A stretch of DNA of 64,000 bases. It comes from Odontocerum albicorne (taxonomy: Eukaryota > Arthropoda > Insecta > Trichoptera > Odontoceridae). Made by a program: the position numbers and the translations under genes. The notes below the pieces were generated by a model, which was not told the DNA's origin, made no database searches, and saw only the letters and a list, made by a program, of their open reading frames with translations. The stretch is from positions 31,342,582 through 31,406,581 of the forward strand of contig OX463842.1 of the NCBI GenBank assembly GCA_949825065.1. Reading direction: 5' to 3'. Every line of letters begins with the position of its first letter. Within the stretch, counting starts at the first letter, position 1. Below are positions 48,019 to 58,095 of the stretch, in pieces.

Positions 48019-48056
48019 CCCTACCGGTTTCAAGGTTTTAACCTCATCTTCAGGGG
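48019..48056 (-). ncRNA. Hammerhead-like ribozyme motif, all core residues present
   Basis: Read on the minus strand: CCC, then core CTGAAGA (fits CUGANGA), TG, stem II AGGT-TAAA-ACCT, T, GAAA, short palindromic CCGG stem III, TA (cleavage after A expected), and GGG returning to pair with CCC as stem I. Penelope-like elements are known to carry type I hammerheads with very short stem III. One extra base between core and stem II departs from the strict consensus, so activity is uncertain. Confidence 0.5.
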
Positions 48057-48080
48057 AGCGCAAACAAGTCTTGTTTGCGC

Positions 48081-48119
48081 TCCCCTGAAGATGAGGTGAA
48101 AGCCTTGCAACCGGTAGGG
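48081..48119 (+). ncRNA. Hammerhead-like motif in the other arm of palindrome B
   Basis: Same layout: CTGAAGA core, stem II AGGT-GAAA-GCCT (U·G wobble where other copies have U-A), then TGCAAC instead of TGAAAC, CCGG, TA, GGG. The A-to-C change in the GAAA box would inactivate it. Confidence 0.4.
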
Positions 48120-48222
48120 TTATACCGTCACAAAAAAGTGGAATAAACAGTGTTTGATAAAAATAAATAACAATGTCTTTAAACCTCCACAATGTTAATG
48201 CCTTAACTATAAACAACATATT

Positions 48223-49129
48223 AAATATCATTTTTGCCATGTTTGACATTATATATGTAGTACTTAATGGCGGTTTCTTAATTTTTTTTTTCGTATACAG
48301 TAATCACTTCGATATTTTCAGCAAGTATATAACTTTCGAGTGCTACCTTAATTACTCTCTATTTACAGGAATCTTACCGCCATTTATATCAGATATACAA
48401 TGAGTGACTCATAAGATGAAGATGTGGGTTGAAAAACATCTGTGATGCCTGCGGTCGAGTTTTTTCTCTTTGCATAAGAATGATGTCCGAGGCTATTGAT
48501 AAATGCCTAAGGATAACATTTTGTAGTACACAGCCTTGGGTGAAGGCTGATCGAGGATCGTATAATGTGAGCCCAGATATTTCAATTGCATCTGATTTAA
48601 ATTATTTCTTGTGCATCATGTGAAACCTACATGAATGCATTTTTTTTGTAGTATGTTACATTGTTAAGCTATCAAGAAAAAGATTATTATTATCGTATTA
48701 TTTTATTAATAATGTCACGTATTGTAAAAGTTGAGATAGTGTTTGGTTATGACATTATTTCACACTCATTGTGCAATAAGTCTTCTAAAAAAGAATTATA
48801 ATTGATAAGTCGTAAATAACTTTGTTTTTGTATTTTGAACTATCATTAATCCCCCCGCATCTGCGTGTTTGAGTAGGTTTACAAATTCACTTGCTATGTT
48901 TTTTGTATAATTGGAAATACTGTAATGAAATCCCGCCTCGTCCTCGCTTTATTATAAGTGGACCATTTAATTTAATCACCAACGATTTATGTGGAACGTC
49001 ATTATTAAACATTTATAATTATATATTTTATTATATTCATTTCATATATTCAACTGCGATACATTTCAAAGATGATATTTGCTTAAACCCCTTTATTCAT
49101 CTTTATCATTTGCTTTAGTAAATATAATA
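48223..49129. other. Anonymous AT-rich DNA
   Basis: Open frames at 48173-48403, 48429-48623 and 48891-49118 encode nothing I recognise; the first begins inside palindrome B. Confidence 0.45.
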
Positions 49130-50224
49130 CGAGGGGAGATCAATAAATTCGCGGAATGAAGGGGTAAAAACATTTTTTTTTTTTTTTTAATATATTAACC
49201 ATTAATTTTAATACATTTTTCAGCTCTTTCAATGAGCTTATTTATTATACCCACGGAAAGAATTGCTTTTGTTCTTAAAATAAGCCGAAATTGCACTTTT
49301 AACTTCATCGTCCGTTTCTTCCCTTGTCTTTTTTCATATTTGGCAACAAATAATAGTCAGACGGAGCCAGGTCTGAGTTGTAGGGAGGGTAACTTAATGT
49401 TTGGGAGCCACAGTTATGAAAAGCAGCCAATGCAGAATTGTTTTTGTTCACGGGTGCATTGTCATGCAAAGCAGCACCCCTTTTGTCAATTTTACTCTCC
49501 TTCAAATCTTATCAGCAAAACAGAACTCTCTAGTTATTGTGCTGCCCTTATCTTTGTAATTTATCAGCAGTATACCTTCTGCATCCCAATTTTTTTTGGC
49601 CATAATTTTTCCAGCCGATTGCGACACTTTGAACTTCTTAGGGGGATGTGTGCCCTTTTTATGCAACTGCATGAACTCCTACTTTAACTCAGGCTCATAA
49701 AAATGAACCCAAGTTTCATCAAATCTCATCTTTGTTGTTGCAGAGGTCCAAAAACTGTCGTGAACATTCGACGCGTTGTTATTTTTGAAGTAGCGTAAGC
49801 ATTCTGGGTACCCACCTTGCGCTGATTTTTTTTATCTCTAGATGCTGGTGGAGGATATTCAAAATGGTTATACGAGTAGGTGATACTTCAACTATCTCTG
49901 CAAGCTGTTGTTTGCTTAAGCGGGCATCTTCCAGAACAAGCTTTTCTACTTTTTTGACGATGTTTGAAGAAGTGGCCTCAACAGGCCGTCCTGGTCGGTG
50001 GTCGTCTTCAATCGATTATCTCCCTTGCTTAAAAAGGCTATGCCACTTGTAAACCATCATTTTTCCAGTGCTACAGTCTCCCTAAACCGCTAACATCTCT
50101 TCCAAAATGATTTGAGGTGTTTGCCTTAAAATGAATGAATATACTAATAATGAGTCATATTATCGAACATTAACCGCCCCCGACTTTAACCCCTTCATTC
50201 CACGAATTTATTGACCTCCCCTCG
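49130..50224 (-). mobile_element. Mariner, shortened and broken (family M3)
   Basis: 1095 bp with about 35-bp inverted repeats CGAGGGGAGATCAATAAATTCG (two mismatches between ends) and flanking TA (49128-49129, 50225-50226). On the minus strand the N-terminal part (near 50060-49860) reads MVYKWHSLFKQG, then GRPVEATSSNIVKKVEKLVL and EDARLSKQQLAEI (helix-turn-helix with GRP motif). At 49500-49310 it reads LHDNAPVN and YNSDLAPSDYYLLPNMKKDK, the second and third catalytic Asp, 34 residues apart. Multiple stops and frameshifts. Confidence 0.92.
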
Positions 50225-50226
50225 TA

Positions 50227-51001
50227 TGTCGCATCGAATACCATACATGCTGAAGAAATTTCCACTTATTATTTAACTTTTATTTTTTAAATAATTTTCA
50301 TAATCTTTGATACGGTAATTTAACACAAAGTGCACATTATTGAATTTAATGCCTAGACTGCAACACTCGTAAGTACGATAGGTCAATAACCTAAGAAGCC
50401 GGGCCGGACCTGTTTGCATAGAGCTCAAACTTAATGAAATGCCAACGTAAATCTATGCACTTCACATAAATTTAATAATATAAAAATATTCAATAGTAAC
50501 AGCGCCTAGATATTCCTTTTTCTTATCCCTTTCTCTGAATCCTTCTAATATCTTTCTTACCCCATTTTTTCTCTCTTAAGTCTTTTCGGACTATTCAAAT
50601 GAAATAATTGGCTTTTATTCTATCATATATTAGTAATTCTTGTATCTTGAGACTATAAATATATTGTATAATTATTCACACAAATGCATAAAATAAAATA
50701 CCAATGATGCACCGTGTATTTTATTATCTACTCGTATATACATATATGTGTAATACATATAATAAAAAAAAATACCATGGATCCGTATTAAATTGATTAC
50801 TTCTAACAAATAAACACTGCTTATGGACAAAATACTCGTACAAAATAAAAAAGTTACTATATAACTTTAAAAACCTTAAAACAATATACCGATCCTCCTA
50901 GTAATCCTAGAACAATGTTAGTTTTAAATAGTCTCGGTTAAAGTAGTTTATGAATAAAAACTTATTTCATAACATATTTATAACCTGGAAATGGAGTGGT
51001 A
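50227..51001. other. Anonymous AT-rich DNA
   Basis: No gene recognised. TACTCGTA octamers at 50729 and 50833. Confidence 0.45.
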
Positions 51002-51637
51002 CACAAACAAGACTGAATTCTGTTCGAACTGGTACCGAGGTACACGCTTCAAACGGGAAACATTCGGATTGTGGACTGGGCGCTGAGGGAGGCATGAGAC
51101 GACCTAGGCGAGCAGCGGAGAGATTCTTGGTATATATGTGTTTGCCAGATGTTCACCTCGATGCACTGACTTATATATATTTAACGACACCTATAAGCAT
51201 ACTTATAAATGGAGCAAAATCCTATTTATAAAAAATATATCATACGAAATAACCAAAAAAATCCAAGTCACATAAAGCCAGCTTTTTACACTAATTTTAA
51301 TATCCGGAAACTCTTATTTAACGGAAAAGGCAAAAATGGAATACTTAGCAACAGTGGTGTGTATAAACTTTTATGTGCTGACTGTGATAATTTATATATA
51401 GGAAAGACAGGAATATCCTTCTAAAAGAGATTTCGTGAACACAAATCCGCCTTAACAAATCCTCTAATTTATTTTGAAATGGTTAATCATTGTCACCGTG
51501 ATAACCATACATTTTCTATCGATGATGCCGAATTCTTACATATCAGTAGTAACGGAAATAAATTGGACAGATTAGAGGCCCTAGAAATTTCTAAGTCAGT
51601 GCATAGGGGGGACATCTGGCAAACATATGGTGTATAC

Positions 51638-52530
51638 CAGGGCTGTGGAGTCGGATGAAAATTTACCGACTCCGACTCCGGCTTTATTTTATACTCCGAC
51701 ACCGACTCCGACTCCAACTCTTGACTCTGACTTCAATTTTTATTTTATTTTATAATTTACTGCGTCTACCTAATGTATTTATATTGACTTATTAATAATG
51801 GATACAGGTATAAATTAAAAATTAATTATATTCGTACACAAATGAAACAATTTTATAAAAAAATATATAAACAATACGCATTAAGCAATATCTTCACACT
51901 AAAATATATATTAATATTTAAAAAAAGAATTAAATGAGACTTTTAAAATAATTAGAAAAACAACACCTGTAGGTATTAAAAAAATAAGAAAACACTTTAA
52001 AATAAAATAAAAAGGTTGCTTCATTTGTTTTCATACGTTAACTAAATCTTATTAATATTGTTTATTATTATTTTGATTCAATATTGAATAGAACACAAGA
52101 TAAGGTTTTTGAAAGTATATATACTTTATATAAATCTTTTTTCCTATTCGTGGTCTAAATGGAATTAGATCTCAAAATAAGTCTCAAAAGAAGCTCTTAA
52201 CTTGTGTAGGTGCTAAGTGGTAAGGCCGTGACGGTCAGCGCTGAATCTTGAATAATTTCAGGATATCGCAGTATTGCTGTTTTTATATCTAATTTTGTAA
52301 AAACTGTAAACTGAACGTAATCCCCTTTTGGGGTTTATTGCGATTATAAAAGTCTGCATAGTATCAGGCATGAAACGATGAGAGGTTAACTGGTTAACAC
52401 ATACCGTAACGTTATTCATTAAAGAAAATGTTAAAATAATTAAACGGAGTCGGAGTCGGTCGATTTTTTCCGACTCCGACTCCGCCTAAAATGTTCCGAC
52501 TCCGGCTCCGACTCCGACTCCACAGCCCTG
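51638..52530. mobile_element. Nonautonomous hAT-type element
   Basis: 893 bp beginning CAGGGCTGTGGAGTCGGA and ending with the inverse complement (CTCCACAGCCCTG). It is flanked by 8-bp GTGTATAC and GTATATAC (7 of 8 identical), as expected for hAT target duplications. Both subterminal regions are packed with GACTCC/GGAGTC hexamers in alternating orientation. The AT-rich interior has no transposase, so it needs a source element elsewhere. Confidence 0.93.
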
Positions 52531-52666
52531 GTATATACTAAGAATCGCTCCGCTGCTCGCCAAGGTCGTCCCATGCCTCCTTCAGCTCCCAGTCCCCAGC
52601 CCGAATGTTTCCCGTTAGAAGTGTGTACGTCGGTACCAGTTCGAACAGAATTCAGTTTTGTTTGTG

Positions 52667-52706
52667 CTCCCTGATAATGAGGTGAAAGCCTTGAAACCGG
52701 TTGGGT
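52667..52706 (+). ncRNA. Hammerhead-like motif in the Penelope tail
   Basis: Layout CCC-CTGATAA-TG-AGGT-GAAA-GCCT-TGAAAC-CGG-TTGGG. The core has A where G8 is required, and the cleavage TA reads TT. So this copy is degenerate but clearly homologous to the motifs in palindromes A and B. Its position right after the GIY-YIG reading frame links the motif to the Penelope-like element. Confidence 0.45.
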
Positions 52707-52745
52707 TATATCGTTACAAAAAGTGGAATAAACAGTGTTTGATAA

Positions 52746-54094
52746 AACAAATTACAATAATGTTTTTAGTTCCCATTTCGCAGACAAATGATAAATATGA
52801 AATTAATTTAACGATCGAAATTGTCAAGATTTTCTTTAGCTGAACGGAAACCGATTGTGAGTTTTCATCAAATGTTTTTGACATCTAGCCGAATAAGTAA
52901 ATGCTCTACTACTTTGCCCTTCATTTTTTTTATTTAAAAATTACGGTCCTTCTACATAAATTTTCTTTTAATGCTTTTAATTTTTGAAGTGATGTATGTA
53001 TTACTTTCATCGCACGTTTTCTTCAAACTTCTATCTATCCATAGTGCACCATAAAAAAGAAGGTCTTGACAAATTGCCTCATTCAGGCTTCATTGAAAAG
53101 GTTTTATCATGTATAATATAATTTATCTTCATATAATATCTTAAGTTTTTCTAAAATTGAAGTATTCTTAAGTGCTTTGTTAGGTATCCTCGATTATTTC
53201 ATTTTACAAAGTATGCTCGTTTTGTTCCTACATAAAAGCATAACATTTTTCTCGAGTATTTCTTTATAACTTCTTAAGATCCCGACTTTGACATCCATTA
53301 TATTATCCAGATAAATGTTACGATTTTTAAATAACTTGTCATTAAATTTTGAGCCTAACCAAAGTTTCTTTGATGTTATTTTATATTTTATTTTTCTTCC
53401 CTTTTTTCTCTCGTCATCTGTGTCCCGTTTTCGAGTTGTTTATTTATAAAAATACTGAAACACGAAACAAAAAAATTACGTATAAAAAAATGTTGTTTTT
53501 TTTTTACAATTTGTGCTTTACGATTGCCATTTGTTGATAAATGCATCAAATTTTATAAAAATCAATAAAATTTAAATACGGGTCGATCATATACTGCTTA
53601 AATTTATTTTTGGTTTAACGAAAATCGTATCAGAAAATTAAAAAAAAAATGTTACTACTGAATTGGTATTTCGATTGAAATTTAAATGATTATTTTTTAT
53701 TGTTACATATTTTTTTACGTATTATTATATTATTTATTATGCTAAAATTCTGAACACATACTAGTATTTGCATTTCATTGTGCTAAAACTCTGAACACAT
53801 AATTTCAACAGAATATCCTATTTTCGTGGAGAATGGAACAACTCAGCCAGGGAAAAGATGGTTTAAATTTCCGAGACATAAATAATTCTTATCATCCGAA
53901 GCAGATATCCTTCTGTCACAAGCAAGCATGGAAGCCACTTCGTTCTGCCTCGCCTTCCGTCTAGATCTTTCGAGTCAGCCAATGCACAATTCCTTCCAAA
54001 ATTAGATTTCGTCCTGCATTAAAATCAGCTTATTTCGGGATATTCTTGAAAGATTTACATACTGCCGAAATGTTTATTTTAAAATTTTCTGAAA
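52746..54094. other. Anonymous AT-rich DNA
   Basis: No gene recognised; short open frames near 53349 look like translated T-rich noise. Confidence 0.45.
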
Positions 54095-54905
54095 AGTGTG
54101 GTAGATCCGAATGCTCAATTATTGGGGCCAAAGACAATGTGATATATGGGTGAATAATGAAAGGTTGGAGCAACTTGATGAATTCTGCTATTTGAATAGT
54201 ATTTTCTTACATGATGGAAGAGTTTAGAGGGATATCGAACGGTGTGTAGCAATAAGAAACATAGCCAATAGCGCACTTAAACATGTATACTCGAACCGGA
54301 CAGTATCAAAATCTGCTAAGATGATAGTCCACAATAGTATTTTGGTGCCAACTATGATTTGTGGGAGTGAAACCTGAATGTGGAGAAATACTGATCCGAA
54401 TAAATGCTGTAGAAATGCATATATTAAGAAGAATACACGGAGTGACAGTGTATGACAAAATACGTAATGTAGTGATAAGGGATGAAGTTAAACTTAAGGC
54501 TGATGTGTTAAGTAAGATAAAGAAGAACAGGTTTAGATGGTTTGGGCATGTAGAACGAATGAATGAAGAAAGACTAACAAAACAGATATATAACGCAAAT
54601 GTGAGTGGAAGGCGTATGAGAAAGAGACCATGGATAGTAAAGTTGGATCAAGTGAAAGATATTCTGAAAGAAGGAAGCGTAGAAAATCAGAGCAATCGTA
54701 GAAGTTGCATGAGAAGATGTATGAATGTAGAAGAGGTGAAGGGTGTGTGTGTCTAGGTAGTAAAGCCTGGCGGTCTGTCCTCTGCGGATCCCGATTGGGA
54801 AATGGCGTGATGTTATGTATGTTAGACAATATTTTCTTCCGACCACGCTTTCAACATGTCCATATCACGAATTCGGTTATGTTGAGAAATACCATGTAAA
54901 TAAAA
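54095..54905 (+). repeat. SINE-A fragment interrupted by LINE-1
   Basis: 54095-54142 (CAATTATTGGGGCCAAAGAC then AATG) and 54825-54905 (CTTTCAACATGTCCATATCA, CGAATTCGGTTATGTTGAG) are consecutive parts of the SINE-A 3' half, as at 58000-58085. AGACAAT occurs on both sides of the intervening LINE-1 and is a likely target-site duplication. Confidence 0.65.
54143..54826 (+). pseudogene. LINE-1 ('WFGHV'), best-preserved C-terminal copy
   Basis: Part of the reverse transcriptase/C-terminal protein of a non-LTR retrotransposon. 54155-54360 reads RLEQLDEFCYLNSIFLHDGR, one stop, RDIERCVAIRN and HNSILVPTMICGSET. This matches family text EQVDEFVYLGS--- and YGSET. After a frame change an open run of 131 codons (54361-54756) gives INAVEMHILRRIHGVTVYDK, IKKNRFRWFGHVERMNEERL, then KLDQVKDILKEGSVENQSNR and RSCMRRCMNVEEVKGVC. 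The tail is GATCCCGATTGGGAAATGGC then GTGATGTTATGTATGT. It is 5'-truncated, inserted in SINE-A, and has one stop and one frameshift, so it is recently dead. Other copies here: 13262, 13640, 16225, 16520, 17725, 29050, 29801 and 30874. Confidence 0.85.
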
Positions 54906-55929
54906 AAAAAATGTCAAGTATAATTTTCACTTGGTGAACGAGTGAATTGTTTGGTGGGTGAAAACACCGTGCTTCAACGAATATAATTTGAATATCGTTC
55001 AAATTATTTTCCGAATCCACTATGGCAAGGTAATAATGTTCTGAGCATTCCGTACGCTTGCTTGTCCTTTTAAAATGCACACTTTTTATATAAACAAGCC
55101 ACCGACTCTAGGATGATTTCTGTCATCACCAATAAAACCCAATATGCAATTATAATAAAATCAATAAAGTAAACAAAAAAAAATTTGACGATTTAAAACT
55201 CCAATTGAATTAACTTAAAAAAATCACAATCGGTCTATAAGTAGAAAAGTTCTTCGAAGAAGGCAAAAACGCAATATTCATTTTGACGCGGTAAAGATTT
55301 GGCATTTAGTAAATCAAACCTGTCGTAAAGGTAGCCGAAAAGCACATGATCTATAGTTTTATCATCCAGAATATACTCGCAGCCGGTATCTTCTTCAAAA
55401 ACCGTTCTGTAATTAAAATGTATGTCAACATGATCATAACTTTATTTATTTATTAAAAATTAACCGATTTTATAAAATTGTTTTTTAATATAACAACGCA
55501 ATTTAATTCAGGGCATAAGATAAAAAAAAACAATAAATGTTTAAGTTCAATTAAAATGTGTGTGTTTTGTAATTAACCGGCGATAGTTGAATTCTTGGTG
55601 TAAACGTAAAATTGATTTATTATGACGTTTTGAGCGATTTACTTCATCCTGAGATAAAGCGTTAATAATTTACGCCTTGTTTTCGTGATAATATTTCATT
55701 TCGTATCTAATTTCAATAGAAGTCGACGTCATTCTAAAAATATTTGCCAACAACTAACATCTACGTTACTTTAAACTGTGTTGAATTGTTGTTCCTAGCT
55801 AACATTTTCTGTTGATATATATTTTAAATACCAAAAATTTGTAAATCAAAATCATAAGCATTAATCTAATTTCATTATATTATGCTTTTATTCAAAATAG
55901 TAGGCACAGAATTATTTATTTTTTATATT
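54906..55929. other. Anonymous AT-rich DNA
   Basis: No gene recognised. Confidence 0.45.
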
Positions 55930-56455
55930 GAGTTGTCCGGAAAGTAATTTCATATTTTTAGGTCCAATTTAAATAGAAAATTGCACCAAATGCTCGTCGA
56001 TGGTGGTTTTCGATATTTTCAGTATTTCAGCGATCTCTCGTATCGTAGAGCACAGGTTATTCGCGATTAAATCCTGAACGGGCACCATATTCGAGTGTCT
56101 TATCAACATTACGGATCTTTTTAAACCACATTTGACACACACAATCGTTAACTGCATCGTTGCCATAGACTATTCATATATTTTATTGATTTGTATCGCA
56201 TTTTTCCTTTGCGATAATATTACTTTTTAATTGATAACTTGATACTTATCTTGCACTGACAAACAACTTATTTTGTTACATCATCAAAATAAACCCGCCT
56301 AAGAAATTGGGTAAACGCCCCAAAAATACTCTTAACTAACTATTACCTTTTATAATAATATAAATTCAGTGTGTTTTGAATGAAGTTAGCAAAGAATTTT
56401 TTATCCTGGCGACATTTATCTAAGAAATACGAGATTGCTTTCCGGACAACATATT
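55930..56455 (-). mobile_element. Internally deleted mariner (family M4), copy 2
   Basis: Ends GTTGTCCGGAAAG in inverted orientation (left AGTTGTCCGGAAAGTAATTT; right complement TGTTGTCCGGAAAGCAATCT). A 65-codon minus-strand frame (56166-55969) keeps the transposase N-terminus, with the helix-turn-helix text LCSTIREIAEILKISKTTID then EHLVQ. It then runs straight into the inverted repeat, so the catalytic half is gone. Homologous along its length to 34058-34622. Confidence 0.85.
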
Positions 56456-56600
56456 ACTTTTTACTTAAATGCTCCACTTATTTTTATTCATAGTAAATTT
56501 GCGCATTTTGATTGGAATTTTTATTTTCAAAAGTGATTTTAATAACGCATACTATTTTTGTTGTATTGTATAATACTTTAGTTTTATACTCGTACAATAA
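56456..56600. other. Short spacer
   Basis: No feature recognised apart from TACTCGTA at 56587, 14 bp before a SINE-B. Confidence 0.4.
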
Positions 56601-56785
56601 AACCTGGCAGGTTTATTGTCATGTATTCGTAACGTTCTCTTTCAAACAACCAGAACGGTGTTAAAGAGGAGTTAAGTAAAACCAGATTGAATCCTATTTT
56701 TTAAAATAAATTGAGCTCCAATGGAAATCGGACCAGTAACGGTTGAAATACAAACGGTTTACCAACAAGGCCATAGAAATCGTTC
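56601..56785 (-). repeat. SINE-B copy
   Basis: The plus strand shows the LINE-2-like tail (CCTGGCAGGTTTATTGTCATG, AACAACCAGAACGG). Then comes the body GTGTTAAAGAGGAGTTAAGT, AAACCAGATTGAATCC, and the head complement TTTACCAACAAGGCCATAG (A-box region). Confidence 0.75.
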
Positions 56786-57765
56786 TATTTACATATTTGG
56801 ACACAAAATTGGCATTAGGTTCAATAATATTGGTTTGGGTGAGTATAAGTTAAATAAGCTGAAACTTTTTTGCCTTTTAAAAAATTGCCTTTTCCATGAT
56901 TTCCTTTAATGATCCAAAATGTTTTTTTATTAGTTTTGTCGACTAATTGAAACATTTTAAATATTTTTTGTGAAGTTTTATGTACTCGTATTATTCATTT
57001 CGTTATTTTTAACAAAATGAGTTAAATTCGTTTTCGGAATGAAACTTGAAATCTTTAACAATGTAAAATTTTATTGAAACCAAATTTAGATCAGAAAACA
57101 TATCTTATTGACGGAGAACTTGACATAAAATAATAACAACCAAACTAATGGATTTACATAACAACAGTATGAATCGAATAAATGAGGTCAATATTGTAAA
57201 TGTTGTAAAAATCAAGCATTCTCACTCATTAAAAATTGTTTTCTCGTTTTAATATTTAACGTATATGTTTTTGTTCAAGGCAGACATTCAAGGCAATCCC
57301 TTCTTAATAAATAAATTATTTTCCATTCCTATTTTATGCCTTATAATCATCAAAAAGGGACAGCTGTCCTTTTTTATGACATTTATTACAAGTAAATAAT
57401 AAGTATTAAAACTATGATAACACTTAATGTTTTACACGGACGTAAGTACAACCGATTTTATATTGTTTGATAATTTAATTTGAATGTGGTGACTCGCGTA
57501 TACATTACATTGCTACTTTAATATATTAATAATTTTCTTGCTGGAATTTTCAATCCTTTTGTTTTGTTAAATTTTTACGCACATAAAATATTACATAGTT
57601 CATCTCATTTTACACATACCTATATATGGCGAAATTAGGAATCTATCTAAATAACTTAACTTTTTTCATCTATGTTTAAAAAAGTCATTGTATTTGATTT
57701 AAAGGAAAAAAATTATATTATTTCGACATACTTTAGGGAATATGACTTGTATATAAGGTTATTAA
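56786..57765. other. Anonymous AT-rich DNA
   Basis: No gene recognised. TACTCGTA at 56983. Confidence 0.45.
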
Positions 57766-58095
57766 TGCCTCGGCGACCTTCGTAACCTACTTCATAAAAC
57801 TAGTGGCTTCCACTCAGGAGTTTCGGGTTCGATTCTCGATGGTGCCAAACAAATAGTAAAAAGGGTACCAGCCTAGTAAGAGTTCATATTATAATAATAT
57901 TCACCCGCGCTGGACACATGCTAGTGTTTTCATTTGACGTGTGGTAGCATTAGTAATGCGTGCGATTATAAACAACAAGTTGTTCTACGGAATAGGCTAA
58001 TGGAGTGGGCCGAAGACAATGTTATCTTCCAGCCACACTCTTAAAGATGGTATGTCTGAATCATCAATTCGGATAAGTGTATCAAACGAATGAAT
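57766..58095 (+). repeat. SINE-A copy with clear B-box
   Basis: Head: CCTTCGTAACCTACTTCATAA (A-box degraded) and CGGGTTCGATTCTCGATGG, a good match to the Pol III B-box. Body: GGGTACCAGCCTAGTAAGAG, CGCGCTGGACACATGC, GAGTGGGCCGAAGACAATG and CATCAATTCGGATAAGTG. Confidence 0.8.

Larger units (their letters stand above)
47971..48222. repeat. Palindromic Penelope-tail repeat, copy B
   Basis: Arms of about 100 bp converge on GCGCAAACAAGTCTTGTTTG. Both arms contain the hammerhead-like core, GGGTTATACCGTCACAAAAA and the ...CAGTGTTTGATAAAAATAA end. The right flank (48172-48222: AATGTCTTTAAACCTCCACA, TTAATGCCTTAACTATAAAC) is the reverse complement of the left flank of copy A at 45308-45365. So A and B are inverted copies of one unit about 2.5 kb apart. 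Confidence 0.9.
51002..52745 (+). pseudogene. Penelope-like retroelement, GIY-YIG C-terminus and tail
   Basis: 51209-51637 encodes KPAFYTNFNIRKLLFNGKGK, then SGVYKLLCADCDNLYIGKTG, one in-frame stop, KRFREHKSAL, and a helical end with DDAEFLHISSNGNKLDRLEA followed by LEIS. This is the GIY-YIG endonuclease domain (GVY...YIG, R..EH, late Glu) that sits at the C-terminus of Penelope-like elements. The reverse transcriptase is missing. A 893-bp hAT element interrupts it at 51638-52530. After that the frame continues and the tail runs to about 52745 with a hammerhead-like core. An inverted partial copy of the 3' end (51002-51151) lies upstream, pairing with 51610-51637 plus 52531-52660. Such inverted truncated copies are typical of Penelope insertions. 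Confidence 0.85.

Noticed and set aside
48173..48403. 76-codon hydrophobic frame
   Set aside because: Starts within palindromic repeat B and has T-rich, membrane-like composition expected from noise in this DNA.
31383..58095. SINE-A and SINE-B heads as functional tRNA genes
   Set aside because: They carry A/B-box-like motifs but do not fold into a full cloverleaf, and each continues into a shared family body.
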